Assembly: GCA_021204045.1 (NCBI GenBank)
Contig: JAJQAA010000031.1
Coordinates: 1-48,403 of the forward strand
Length of the DNA: 48,403 nucleotides
Origin: Clostridiales bacterium
Lineage (GTDB): Bacteria; Bacillota; Clostridia; Lachnospirales; Lachnospiraceae
Reading direction: 5' to 3'
Shown here: positions 8,148 through 17,197 of the stretch, piece by piece
Numbering within the stretch: the first letter of the stretch is position 1
Layout: every line of letters starts with the position of its first letter
Program-made: the position numbers and the translations under genes
Notes under the pieces: model-generated
Told to the model about the DNA's origin: nothing
Databases searched by the model: none
The model's input: only the letters and a program-made list of their open reading frames with translations

Positions 8148-9632
8148 TCACCGTCTCCTGCCGCCCGGAGCCCTCCCACCGCACATTCCCGGCCTGCCGC
8201 CCGAAGGTCTTCCACCCCGCATTCCCGGTCCGCCGGATGCACGGGAAGCGCCGCCCGGCATCCCCGGCGGATGACCGCCGCCACCCGGCATCCCCGGCCC
8301 ACCGCCGCGGGTCGCCGCAATCGGACACGAGGTCACACGCGAACCGATCAATGCCGCGTCCTGCGCGCCGTAGGTAAAATGAGCGTTTGCGTCAAACGCA
8401 AGACCGGAAGCCGCAGCTGTGCCGTTTTCCGGCTCCATCGCGTAACTCTTTCTGACATTGCCACAAACTGCCACGCCGCAGAAAAGCGCGACGCCAAGCG
8501 ACAGCAAAAACAGCAGCGGTCCGCTACGGAACATATCGCCCACCAGCCCGCCCAGCAGCAGCATCGCCACAAACAACGGCGCCGCCACTTCCGCGAACAG
8601 CAATGCCAGGCGCCTCCGATCCAGCGGCAGTTTGCCACAGACCTTGCCTGTCTGCCCATTGCAGGCAAAATAATACATCTGCCCCGTCGCGCGGTCATGA
8701 TAAGTCAGCGCCCACACCGGAAGCAGAGCATAGCTCCAGCGCGCATCGGAAAGATCGACCTTTGCGCTGACCATCCGCACGGAATCATAACCAGAAACGC
8801 CATCCCGCAGGGAGTTCTCCGCAAAGCTTCGCACCTCGTCCTCCACCGCGTCACCCACCTGTTCTTTCTCAATATCGCGGTTCTCCGCCATGAAGCCGGA
8901 GAGATAGGCCATCTCAAAATCCTGCTGCCCACTCATATCAAACGGCAGCACACCTTCCACCAGCTTGCGGTCACTCCGCGACAGGGCGCAGCGGGTTACG
9001 TTTTCCACCGGCATCTCGCCCTCCCGGCTAATTCGGTAACGCTCGGTGCGCGTGTAGCGCAGCGTCCCGGAAACCCAACTCTGCAGCCGTTCCCCTTCCG
9101 CCTCCATGCGTCCCTTCGCGCGGCAGCTGTACTGCCAGTAAGGGAAATAGACGCCGGTCATCGACTCGATCTGCTCCTTGCTGTAGAAATCCTTCGGGAT
9201 ATAACACTTCCGCGAAATCCACTGATCAAAAATCTCTGTTGCCTGCTTCCGGTCAACCGCAAAGGGAATGATCTTGTCCGGATGATACTCTCCGCTCATT
9301 CTTCCGGAAAGCACGACCGGATTATGACAATAATAGCAGATCGTCGCGGCAGTCGTCTCGCTGGTCACCAGCTGCGCGCCGCAGCTCGGGCAATGATACA
9401 GGACCGCCTGCCCGGCCGACTCACTCTGACAATCCGGCTTATCTGACCCTTCTGTCTGCGTTGCCGGGCCGACTGCTGCCGATTCATCTTCTCCCTCTGC
9501 TTGCCGGCTCAGCTCCTCCATCTGCTCCTCATCAAACTCCGACAGGCAGTATTCACAACGAAATTTCTGCGTCTGTGGATGAAAGCGGAGATCGCCGCCG
9601 CAGTTCGGGCATTTGTATGTGATTGTCGCCAT
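8148..9632 (-). CDS. zinc-ribbon membrane protein, YdjG/TFIIB-ribbon-like
   Basis: A 494-residue protein. It begins with a zinc ribbon C8-x2-C11...C26-x2-C29 (CPNCGG, CEYC), followed by an acidic linker and a second ribbon (CPSCGAQL, CYYCHNP), as in TFIIB-type or YdjG-like proteins. A long soluble region rich in aromatic residues follows, then two membrane segments (about 360-405) and a Gly/Met/Pro/Arg-rich tail (repeated GMPGG, GRPSGG) of about 60 residues. The start is ATG 9632 with GGGAGG 4 nt upstream; ATG 9647, overlapping the SPFH stop as TGATG, is also possible. In Bacillus subtilis ydjG and ydjI (SPFH) sit with pspA in a stress operon. Here the SPFH partner is immediately upstream, so a membrane-integrity role is inferred. 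Confidence 0.78.
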   Translation of the reverse strand: MATITYKCPNCGGDLRFHPQTQKFRCEYCLSEFDEEQMEELSRQAEGEDESAAVGPATQTEGSDKPDCQSESAGQAVLYHCPSCGAQLVTSETTAATICYYCHNPVVLSGRMSGEYHPDKIIPFAVDRKQATEIFDQWISRKCYIPKDFYSKEQIESMTGVYFPYWQYSCRAKGRMEAEGERLQSWVSGTLRYTRTERYRISREGEMPVENVTRCALSRSDRKLVEGVLPFDMSGQQDFEMAYLSGFMAENRDIEKEQVGDAVEDEVRSFAENSLRDGVSGYDSVRMVSAKVDLSDARWSYALLPVWALTYHDRATGQMYYFACNGQTGKVCGKLPLDRRRLALLFAEVAAPLFVAMLLLGGLVGDMFRSGPLLFLLSLGVALFCGVAVCGNVRKSYAMEPENGTAAASGLAFDANAHFTYGAQDAALIGSRVTSCPIAATRGGGPGMPGGGGHPPGMPGGASRASGGPGMRGGRPSGGRPGMCGGRAPGGRRR

Positions 9633-9646
9633 AAATCCTCCCGCCA

Positions 9647-10909
9647 TCAGCTCCTCGGCTTCCCGCACTCGCTACAAAACTTACCGGTATTGACCGTGCC
9701 GCACGAACACGTCCACGAAACGGCCGGGCGCGGCCTTCCGCATTCCGTGCAGAATTTTCCGCTGTTGACCGTACCGCAGGCACAGACCCACTCGCCCGCG
9801 CCGCCCTGCTGTGTCACTCCTGCCGACTGTCCTGCCGGATCGTTTTCTCCGTTCATTAACCGTGAGCCTCCAGCATATGCGCCGCTTTGCGGCGCGCCCG
9901 TCTGCCGCGCCTGCGCGTTCATCTGCATTTGCTGCAAATTGGCCGCGGAAGCCGCGCCCACAAAACCGCCGCCCGCGTTCATCCCGGCCGCCATACCCAT
10001 AAACCCGGCCATCGCGCCGCCGGAATTGGAACCGGCCGCCTCCATGCCCCGTGCCATCGCGCCCTGGACATAGCCTTCGCGCACCGCCGGATCGGAGAGC
10101 ATCGCGCCCTGATTGCGCAGATTGATCAGCTTCTGCGATTCCTCATCATAGGAAATGCTGGCGATGCCCACATTCATCACTTCAAAACCACGGTCGCGCT
10201 TCCAGCCTTCGTCCAACACCTCCGACATATAACGGCTGAGCTCCATTCCCTTCGAGGCAACAAAGGAAATGCGTTCCCCGTCCGCCGACATCTTGTTGAT
10301 CGATGACTGCAGCGCTTCCAGGAATTCATTCATATACTGCTCGTTGATCGTCCCGATCTCGACATTGACGGCGTTTTTCGGGATCACCTGCGCGTAAAAC
10401 AGCAGAGGATCCGTGATTTTGATCGAGTACGTCCCGTGCGCGCGCAGAAACAGTTCCGCGTTGTAAAAGCTGTCATAATAATTGACCGGCGTGCGCGTGC
10501 CGAATTTGATTCCCTTGATTTCCTGCAAATTGATGTAAAATACCTTCTGTGCCGTGGGTGTCTCGCCGCCATAGCGGATACGGTTGAAGGATTCGTGCAG
10601 CGTCTCCTTAAACTGCCCGTTGAACAGAGACGGCAGCGAGGAATTATTCACCGTATAATATCCTTCTTCCGCCGTATAATCTACAACCTTGCCACCGTCC
10701 ACGAGGATCATAAACTGTTCCGGATAGACATGGATCACCGAGCCGTTGGACACCGTATTGTCGGTTCCCTTCGTATTGGATCCCCTGCGGGTCTTCACGC
10801 CGCCCGCGAAGACGGTCTGATCCCCCATATCTCCCGGCTCGATCACCTCGAGCCACTGGTCTGCCAGCGCGCCGCCGATCGCGGTTGTCGCCGCCTTAAT
10901 AATTCCCAT
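9647..10909 (-). CDS. SPFH domain protein with C-terminal zinc ribbons, YdjI-like
   Basis: A 420-residue COG4260-type SPFH protein. The N-terminus (GIIKAATTAIGGALADQWLE) and the SPFH core (about 30-300, including YDSFYNAELFLRAHGTYSIK) match YdjI-like 'virion core' proteins. A Gly/Ala/Met-rich linker leads to two C-terminal zinc ribbons, CACG...CTEC and CSCG...CSEC. SPFH proteins oligomerise on the inner face of membranes. The start is ATG 10909 with AGGAGG 7 nt upstream; the frame opens one codon earlier at GTG. The ABC permease gene ends 25 bp upstream and the zinc-ribbon membrane gene overlaps downstream. The shared zinc ribbons suggest that the two proteins interact. No PspA gene is present in the window. 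Confidence 0.88.
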   Translation of the reverse strand: MGIIKAATTAIGGALADQWLEVIEPGDMGDQTVFAGGVKTRRGSNTKGTDNTVSNGSVIHVYPEQFMILVDGGKVVDYTAEEGYYTVNNSSLPSLFNGQFKETLHESFNRIRYGGETPTAQKVFYINLQEIKGIKFGTRTPVNYYDSFYNAELFLRAHGTYSIKITDPLLFYAQVIPKNAVNVEIGTINEQYMNEFLEALQSSINKMSADGERISFVASKGMELSRYMSEVLDEGWKRDRGFEVMNVGIASISYDEESQKLINLRNQGAMLSDPAVREGYVQGAMARGMEAAGSNSGGAMAGFMGMAAGMNAGGGFVGAASAANLQQMQMNAQARQTGAPQSGAYAGGSRLMNGENDPAGQSAGVTQQGGAGEWVCACGTVNSGKFCTECGRPRPAVSWTCSCGTVNTGKFCSECGKPRS

Positions 10910-10934
10910 CACAATCCCTCCTTAAAAATACTCA

Positions 10935-11864
10935 TCACCGAATCTGCTTCCGTTCCGGATCCAGCACCCGTACCGCCACAAAAATGCACAACAGAGCGAA
11001 CCCCGCCTGCAATGCCATACTGCAGCCCACCCAACTGTCAGGCAAAGAGGGCAGCAAAACAGTGGCTTCCCGGGTTCGCAGACTTTCCATTCCGGAAAAC
11101 GTCGCTACCTGACCGGAAACCCGCGGCAGCGCCGACAAAAACGTCGTGATCGGATTGACCAGCAGCAGAACTCCGAGCCTGCCGGAACCCGCGAACATCC
11201 CCGCATCCACGCCTCCCGCGTAGGCCACCGCGGCCGTACCTGCGTAGGTCGCCGTAGCCGTGCGGCCGACATAGCCGGACAGCCAATTGATTCCATACGT
11301 TCCGATCGTGATCAACGCCGTGGCCAGATAGGCTGCCACAGTTGAAAGCGTCGAACGTTTAAAAATCGCCGAACAGCAGATTCCCAGACTGCCGACAAAC
11401 AACGCCGATATCATATAGCAGAGCAGCAGCAGCGCCATATCGCCAACGGTCACCCCGCCATAGATAAAAACCATGGCCAGAACCGGGAAACTGGAGATAA
11501 TCAACAGTGCCATCGTGCTGCACGAGGACATCAGTTTACCGCGCACAATCTGCGCCGGCGTCAGCTGTGTCGTCAGCATCAGCTCCAGTGTCCTCCGCTC
11601 GCGTTCGCCGCTGATACTCCCCGCCGTCAGTGCCGGCATAATAAAAATCACCATGACAAATTCCAGCGTTGCAACAAACAGATACAGCTGCAGAAAACTG
11701 CTGTACTGAATCTCCGCAGTCACACGCACCCGGGCCAGCGTCGAATACATGTTGAGGAGAGCCACCATGGCCAGAATTCCGTTAAAAACCAGCATCACCA
11801 GCGCCAGCCGGAAACTGCGGGCGCTGACCATCATTTCCCGCCTATAAACCGGATTCATCCTCAT
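10935..11864 (-). CDS. ABC-2 type transporter permease
   Basis: A 309-residue permease with about six membrane segments: one near 20-42, a pair around 70-95 with the loop SGERERRTLELMLTTQLT (the classic ABC-2 coupling region), then segments near 130, 160, 190 and the C-terminus. The length and layout match ABC-2 exporter permeases. I start it at ATG 11864 (GGTGG 7-9 nt upstream); ATG 11858 is an alternative. The start overlaps the ATPase gene by 23 bp. With the ATPase it forms an exporter. The large extracytoplasmic protein encoded before the ATPase is a likely accessory, as in Gld-type systems. The substrate is unknown. Confidence 0.85.
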   Translation of the reverse strand: MRMNPVYRREMMVSARSFRLALVMLVFNGILAMVALLNMYSTLARVRVTAEIQYSSFLQLYLFVATLEFVMVIFIMPALTAGSISGERERRTLELMLTTQLTPAQIVRGKLMSSCSTMALLIISSFPVLAMVFIYGGVTVGDMALLLLCYMISALFVGSLGICCSAIFKRSTLSTVAAYLATALITIGTYGINWLSGYVGRTATATYAGTAAVAYAGGVDAGMFAGSGRLGVLLLVNPITTFLSALPRVSGQVATFSGMESLRTREATVLLPSLPDSWVGCSMALQAGFALLCIFVAVRVLDPERKQIR

Positions 11865-12807
11865 ACGCCAGCACCACCTTTTCCTCATCATGCTTCGTCA
11901 GCTGCATAAACACCGCCTCCAGGCTCCCCGGCTCCCGCATGAAGCCGCGCACGGCAATTCCCTGCGCCGTCAGCGCAGCCAGCAGCTCGCTCTCCTGGCG
12001 GGCGCTGCCGGTAAACCCAACCATAATCTCCCGCTCCCGCATGCTGATCGTGCGCACCAGCGGATGATCTTTCAGCAAAGGAAGCGCCGCCGCCGGATCA
12101 TCGCAGAATGTGATCACCAGCGGCCTGGCTGTCCGCACCTGGTTGACCAGTTCCTCCACAGAACCATGAAGCAACATACGGCCTTCATCAATAATGCCGA
12201 TGTCCGTACACAGCTCCGATAAATCCGAGAGCAGGTGAGAGCTGATCAGGATCGTCTTCCCCTGTTCATTGAGTTCCCGGACAATCTCGCGAAACTCCAG
12301 GCGCGTGTGCGGATCCAGACCGGCTGTCGGCTCATCCATCACCAGAAGCGGCGGGTCATGCAGCAGAGCGCGCGCCAGGCACAGGCGCTGCTGCATGCCA
12401 CGGGAAAGACTGTCCACATAGGAATCCTCCCGTCCGTCCAGCCCTACCTGCTCCAGCAGCGTCAGCCCGCGTTTGCGCGCCGACAGGCCCTCCAGGCCAT
12501 AGCAGGCGGCAAAAAATTCCATATATTCCCAGACCTTCAGGTTGTCATAAATTCCGAAATAATCCGGCACGTAGCCGATATAGCTCCGGATCTGCCGCGA
12601 ACGCTTCCGGGCGTCAATGCCTGCGATGTGCACCGTTCCGTCATCCGGCGCAAGCAGGCCGGTAATAATGCGGATCGTCGTGGTCTTTCCGGCCCCGTTC
12701 GGACCAATCAGTCCATAGAGCGTACCCTCCGCGATCTCCAGGTCGAGACCGGCGAGCGCACGGTAATTTCCATAATTCTTTTTCAGGCCGTGGATCTTTA
12801 GCATCAT
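11842..12807 (-). CDS. ABC transporter ATP-binding protein
   Basis: A 321-residue ATPase. Walker A GPNGAGKTT is at residues 35-43, the ABC signature is LSRGMQQRL, Walker B is LLVMDEP, and a switch His lies in ISSHLLSDLSELC. The Q-loop position reads GYVPDYFGIYDNL, with Asp where Gln is usual; this variant seems characteristic of this exporter subgroup. A C-terminal domain of about 100 residues (FCDDPAAALPLL onward) follows, as in ABC-2 exporter ATPases. GGGAGG lies 5 nt before ATG 12807, which overlaps the previous stop as ATGA. It powers the permease encoded next. Confidence 0.92.
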   Translation of the reverse strand: MMLKIHGLKKNYGNYRALAGLDLEIAEGTLYGLIGPNGAGKTTTIRIITGLLAPDDGTVHIAGIDARKRSRQIRSYIGYVPDYFGIYDNLKVWEYMEFFAACYGLEGLSARKRGLTLLEQVGLDGREDSYVDSLSRGMQQRLCLARALLHDPPLLVMDEPTAGLDPHTRLEFREIVRELNEQGKTILISSHLLSDLSELCTDIGIIDEGRMLLHGSVEELVNQVRTARPLVITFCDDPAAALPLLKDHPLVRTISMREREIMVGFTGSARQESELLAALTAQGIAVRGFMREPGSLEAVFMQLTKHDEEKVVLAYEDESGL

Positions 12808-15266
12808 TCTTCCCTCCCCGCGACCATCGGCATCGGCAGCTGAATGGAACCATAGGTTCGCGCGCCTTCATAGACATAACGCACCGTAATCCGGTTGCCG
12901 GGCGACAGATAATAATCAAGCTCTTCGATATCCAGCGTCCGTCCTTCCGTCTCCATGCGGTCAAAATTGCCGCTGCCATAATTATAAAAATAAATATTTC
13001 CGCTAAAAATCTCGATAGGGCTCCCGCTCTCACTCTCCAGAAATTCATTCGATATCGACTCAAAGGTCAGACTCTCCACCGAAATATCGGTGCCAAGCTG
13101 ATATTCCAGCGTCAGCGGCTCCGAGCCGGTCATTGAATTTGTCCGCGCGTCATACTGGCCACTCACCACCTCCGGCGTCTTCATCAGTACGGACCGGTAA
13201 AGCAGACGATCCCGCGAGGCATTCACCGAAAGTGCTGAGGTCACCATCGTCTGTCCGTAGCTGTCCCCCGCATTTTTCACAAGGAACTGGCTCTCCTCCA
13301 TATCCGTGCCAAACGCGATTACCCGTGCGTCGGCCGTGTACGAGGAAAGGTAAGTATCCAGATAAAATTTCAGCATACCGGATCGTTTCATTGCCAGCAG
13401 ATAGCCCGCATCGTCAATATCCGCCTCCGCATATGCCCGTTCTCCGGAAATCCACTCGGAAATCACATAGCTGTTGTTGAGCGGGAAACGCAGAACCTGC
13501 AAATCATCCAGGCTTTTCGTCTCGCCCGGCTCCAGCCTGCCCAGATATACCATGTTGCCGTAAAGAATCAGCGCTGCTTTTTCCAGCACATACGGGAAAT
13601 AATTGGTAATATACCCGGAAATCTCTCCTTCGAAATAATCCACCTCGCCGCTGATCCCAATCGCTTCCGTATTGTCGCTTTTTTTCATAAGCTGGAAATA
13701 CCTGGGCGCAAATGGTTCGATATTCTGCCCCTGAATCGTCAGACGATCCTCCGACTGATAAATCGCGATCTGATACGCATCCTCCTCCGCAAACTCCGTA
13801 CTGCTTCCATCGCCGGACGAACGACTGCGTGTGATGGGCTGTACCGAGTAACCGGGCTGCAATTCCACCAGATACGGGCGATTGTAGGGATTGCGGATAT
13901 TGACAAACGTTGTGTCCGTAACATAATCATCGTCTGCGTCGATGATCGTCGCATAGCTGTAAAAAAGCGAACGAAAACGTGTCGTACTGCCAAGCAGATA
14001 AATCACGACCGCAAATATCAGCGACAGGCCAATCACGCCGCTGCGGTAATAAAGCTGCAGCCCGCGCCGCCGCAAAAACAGGTAGAGTCCCGGGCCGAGC
14101 AGCAGCAGATACACAAGAATAACGGCCGCGTACAATTCCAGCCGCGGCAGCTTCTCCACACTTCCCGTATTGATCAGGCTCTGCACCGACCAGTAACGGC
14201 TCGAATCGCCGCCGTAGGTCAGTTCAGCCAGTTCATCAATGCGGCTGTCGCCCAACAGACTGGTCAGAAAATAGTCCACATAAGAGGTTTGCTGCGAACA
14301 AAATACGCCGATTTCGGCCAGGTCAAACGCCGTCACGGCAATCAGTCCCTGCTCCTTCGCCGTCTCCGTCAGAAGCGCAAGGCCGCCGCTGGAAATAATC
14401 ACATTGCCGCCGTGCAGCGGGATATCGACACAGGTCAGTTCCAGTTCTTCCGCATCGCTCTCGTCCGGCACAAAACCTTCCGCGAGATTGACCATACAGG
14501 TACGCGGGGAACCATACGAAGCATCCAGAAGCTCCGGCGCAAAACGCCCCAGCGTATCATCCACGCGTGCTCCGGTACCCAGAAGCAGCACTCCGCCGCT
14601 GTGCACCCAATCCATAATCGCGGCTGTCTGGCTCTCCGAAAGACTGCGCAGCTTAAACGCGTTCACCACCAGTACATCCAGCAGGTCCAGACCGATCTCA
14701 TCCTCCGGGAAATCATCCGCATCAAGGTCAAAGGTCCGCGTGCGCAGCGTGCTGTAGCTCACGCCGACGCCGTCCAGATAATGCAGATCCTGCGGATCAT
14801 CCGAGAGAAGGCCGATAAACAGCTCCGGTACGTCAAGACTGATATTCAGCTTGACGCGTTCGCTCGCCAGCACCTCGCCATCTTCCCGTACGAACGACAC
14901 ATACAGGCGGCTTGCCCGGGTTCCCAGCGGGATATATTTCTCCAGCCACAGGTCTTCCTCAGCGCTCACCGAAGCCGGAAAATCATAGCGGTAAACGCTG
15001 CCGTCCGACTCCATCGATTTGATTTGCAGCGTGCCCGCCACCTCACCGGCAGACGGATTCTCAATCCCAATAGAAAGCGGCAGATAGCGGCCGCCCTTGG
15101 CAGTGTTGTCATAGCCGTACTCGATTTCCAGGTTTACATCCGTCCGGGCGAAAACCTCATTCGGAGCGCAAAAAACCAGGCCGCAAAAAAGAAGGGCGGC
15201 ACAGACCGCGACCATCTGTCGTCCGGCTTTTTTCCCATGATAAAATCTGCGAAAAATTCCGCCCAC
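12804..15266 (-). CDS. large extracytoplasmic membrane protein with GATase-like domain, ABC accessory
   Basis: A protein of about 820 residues. A basic N-terminus and hydrophobic stretch (VAVCAALLFCGLVFC) form a signal peptide. An immunoglobulin-like region follows, then a domain resembling class I glutamine-amidotransferase folds (LLDVLVVNAFKLRSLS, IMDWVHSGGVLLLGTG), with no catalytic Cys seen. Two membrane segments (LELYAAVILVYLLLLGPGLY; VIGLSLIFAVVIYLLG) lie near the middle, and a second extracytoplasmic domain ends the protein. The frame opens at TTG 15308. I prefer GTG 15266, 4 bp after the kinase stop with GGGGTG upstream, because it keeps the basic n-region; ATG 15215 has no clear site. 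The layout resembles DUF4350/GldG-like accessories of ABC-2 exporters, whose ATPase gene follows with a 4-bp overlap. Confidence 0.72.
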   Translation of the reverse strand: MGGIFRRFYHGKKAGRQMVAVCAALLFCGLVFCAPNEVFARTDVNLEIEYGYDNTAKGGRYLPLSIGIENPSAGEVAGTLQIKSMESDGSVYRYDFPASVSAEEDLWLEKYIPLGTRASRLYVSFVREDGEVLASERVKLNISLDVPELFIGLLSDDPQDLHYLDGVGVSYSTLRTRTFDLDADDFPEDEIGLDLLDVLVVNAFKLRSLSESQTAAIMDWVHSGGVLLLGTGARVDDTLGRFAPELLDASYGSPRTCMVNLAEGFVPDESDAEELELTCVDIPLHGGNVIISSGGLALLTETAKEQGLIAVTAFDLAEIGVFCSQQTSYVDYFLTSLLGDSRIDELAELTYGGDSSRYWSVQSLINTGSVEKLPRLELYAAVILVYLLLLGPGLYLFLRRRGLQLYYRSGVIGLSLIFAVVIYLLGSTTRFRSLFYSYATIIDADDDYVTDTTFVNIRNPYNRPYLVELQPGYSVQPITRSRSSGDGSSTEFAEEDAYQIAIYQSEDRLTIQGQNIEPFAPRYFQLMKKSDNTEAIGISGEVDYFEGEISGYITNYFPYVLEKAALILYGNMVYLGRLEPGETKSLDDLQVLRFPLNNSYVISEWISGERAYAEADIDDAGYLLAMKRSGMLKFYLDTYLSSYTADARVIAFGTDMEESQFLVKNAGDSYGQTMVTSALSVNASRDRLLYRSVLMKTPEVVSGQYDARTNSMTGSEPLTLEYQLGTDISVESLTFESISNEFLESESGSPIEIFSGNIYFYNYGSGNFDRMETEGRTLDIEELDYYLSPGNRITVRYVYEGARTYGSIQLPMPMVAGREE

Positions 15267-15270
15267 TTTT

Positions 15271-16428
15271 TCACCCCGGTTTTTCAAAATGTTCTTTATT
15301 AACGTCAAAATTGACCTGGAGCGTGACCGTAAATACCGTACCGCCCAGATCGCTTCTGACTGTAATGTCGCCGTTGTGCATATCCACGATGTTTTTCACG
15401 ATCGCCAGCCCCAGGCCGGTGCCGCCGGTATTCGTGGAGCGTGACTGTTCCACCCGGTAAAATTTATCGAAAATCAGCGGCAGCTCCTCCGCCGGAATCA
15501 CATAGCCGTAATTCGTGACCGAAACCTGTACAATCTCCGATCCGGCCGTGACCTTCACGACAATACGTTTTCCGTCCGCTCCGTATTTAACCGCGTTGTT
15601 AATCAGATTGTCAAACAGCCGCGCCAGCAGATTGCCGTCCGCGGTAATCATCTTGGCCGGCACATTGCTCTGCAGCTCATAGGAAAGCCCTTTGGCGGCA
15701 AAGCTGGGATAGGATTCCTCGAGCAGCTGGCTAAGCAGCTTGATGATGTCCACTCTGGAAATATGCATGGAAATCTTGCCGTAGTTCATCTTGGTAAAAC
15801 CAAACAGATCCTCAATCAGCTTTTCCAGGCGCTTGGCCTTACTGTAAGCAATGTCAATGTATTTTTTCTGCATTTCAGGCGGAAGCGGCGCTGATTTTGA
15901 CGAGAGCAGCTCCAGATAACCGATGATCGAAGTCAACGGCGTGCGCAGGTCATGCGCGACATTCGTGATCAGCTCATTCTTCGTCCGTTCCGACTCGCGC
16001 TCACGATCCATCAGGCTGCGAATATCCTCAACCATCTTGTTCAGATTGGCCGCCATCGCGGAAAACTCATCGTCCCCCACGACCTCGATCGTCGTATTGA
16101 GATCGCCCTCGGAAATGGTTTTGACCGCGTCCGAAATCCGTCCGATATAAGCGGTCGAGCGCTCCTGCAGAAATAAAAAGCAAACGGAAAAAATGACGAT
16201 CCCCACAAGCACATACGCAAGTACGACCGGCATATCCGAATGGTATACCATAACCAGCAGCGCGTTCTCGCTCTGCGCGCCTCCCGCGTAATCCGCCAGC
16301 ATTGACAGGTTGATCACCAGAAAGACTTCGACCAGACAGGCCAGCGCCGCGCTGTAAATAATGTTGATGATCATGCGGGTACGAAACCGGCGGCTTACGT
16401 CGCCCTGGCCGGTTTTCCTACTTTTCAA
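15271..16428 (-). CDS. sensor histidine kinase
   Basis: A 385-residue membrane kinase. Two transmembrane segments (about 20-42 and 70-90) flank a short extracellular loop of about 28 residues. HAMP follows (about 90-145), then a HisKA box NVAHDLRTPLTSIIGY with the phospho-acceptor His near 160, an N box (DNLINNAVKYG), and G boxes (TGGTGLGLAIVKNIV). The small sensor loop suggests intramembrane sensing, as in envelope-stress kinases. The start is a TTG at 16428 overlapping the regulator stop by 11 bp, with AGGAT about 6 nt upstream; the first ATG (16374) has no site and would cut into the first membrane segment. It is the partner of the OmpR-type regulator. Confidence 0.9.
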   Translation of the reverse strand: MKSRKTGQGDVSRRFRTRMIINIIYSAALACLVEVFLVINLSMLADYAGGAQSENALLVMVYHSDMPVVLAYVLVGIVIFSVCFLFLQERSTAYIGRISDAVKTISEGDLNTTIEVVGDDEFSAMAANLNKMVEDIRSLMDRERESERTKNELITNVAHDLRTPLTSIIGYLELLSSKSAPLPPEMQKKYIDIAYSKAKRLEKLIEDLFGFTKMNYGKISMHISRVDIIKLLSQLLEESYPSFAAKGLSYELQSNVPAKMITADGNLLARLFDNLINNAVKYGADGKRIVVKVTAGSEIVQVSVTNYGYVIPAEELPLIFDKFYRVEQSRSTNTGGTGLGLAIVKNIVDMHNGDITVRSDLGGTVFTVTLQVNFDVNKEHFEKPG

Positions 16429-17122
16429 TCTTGTATCCTACCCCCCACACCGTCGTAATGATCTTATCCTGGCGTTCGTCTTCCTTCATCTTGCCGCGCA
16501 AGCGGCGGATATGTACCATCACCGTGTTGTTCGCCTCGTAGACCTTCTCATTCCACACCCTCTCAAAAATCTCATCGGTGCTGAACACCTTGCCCGGGTT
16601 GGAAGCCAACAGATAAAGAATATCAAATTCAATCGGCGTCAGCCGGACTTCCTCGTCGTAGACGGTAACCTTGTAGTTGTCCTTATTAATCGTCAGGCCG
16701 CGGATACTGATCTCATTTTTCTGATTTTCATGAATGTTGCTGTTGGGATTCAACTGGGTATAACGACGCAGCTGGGATTTCACACGCGCCGTCAGCTCCA
16801 GTGGGTTGAACGGCTTCGCCACATAATCATCCGCGCCGGTGCCGAGGCCGAGAATCTTGTCCAGATCCGTCGACTTGGCGCTGAGCATGATAATCGGAAT
16901 GTTGTTCGTCTCACGGATCTTCTTGCACATCTCCAGGCCGCTCATGCCGGGCATCATAATATCAAGAAGCACCATCTGAATATCCTCCTTTTCGAGAATA
17001 TCCAGCCCGTCCTGCGCGTTGGATGCCTTAAATACTTTATATCCGTCGCTGACCAGATAAATCTCTACCAAGTCGGCGATCTCCTGCTCATCGTCTACTA
17101 CCAGAATATTTGTCTCTGCCAT
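16418..17122 (-). CDS. OmpR/VanR-like response regulator
   Basis: A 234-residue response regulator. The receiver has the acidic pair D10-D11, phospho-acceptor D54 (VLLDIMMPG), and the conserved Lys in AKPFNP; a winged-helix DNA-binding domain follows (LTPIEFDILYLLASNPGKV, then NNTVMVHIRRLRGKM). The opening ILVVDDEQEIADLVEIYL closely resembles VanR. The start is ATG 17122, with GGAGG 7 nt upstream. It heads the operon running to the zinc-ribbon protein, so autoregulation and control of the ABC/SPFH genes are likely. Resistance to a cell-wall agent is possible but not shown: no vanHAX genes are present. Confidence 0.92.
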   Translation of the reverse strand: MAETNILVVDDEQEIADLVEIYLVSDGYKVFKASNAQDGLDILEKEDIQMVLLDIMMPGMSGLEMCKKIRETNNIPIIMLSAKSTDLDKILGLGTGADDYVAKPFNPLELTARVKSQLRRYTQLNPNSNIHENQKNEISIRGLTINKDNYKVTVYDEEVRLTPIEFDILYLLASNPGKVFSTDEIFERVWNEKVYEANNTVMVHIRRLRGKMKEDERQDKIITTVWGVGYKIEK

Positions 17123-17197
17123 CGTGCTTCCTCCTTCGACGGTTTCTTCCATTTGTATGATATTATTAAGTCCGAAAAAGTATAATGCCAGGTTCCC

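Noticed and set aside
16418-17122. Vancomycin-resistance cluster because of VanR-like and VanW-like proteins
   Set aside because: No vanH, vanA/B-type ligase or vanX genes occur, and the two proteins are 7 kb apart; VanW and VanR-like families are common in Clostridia.
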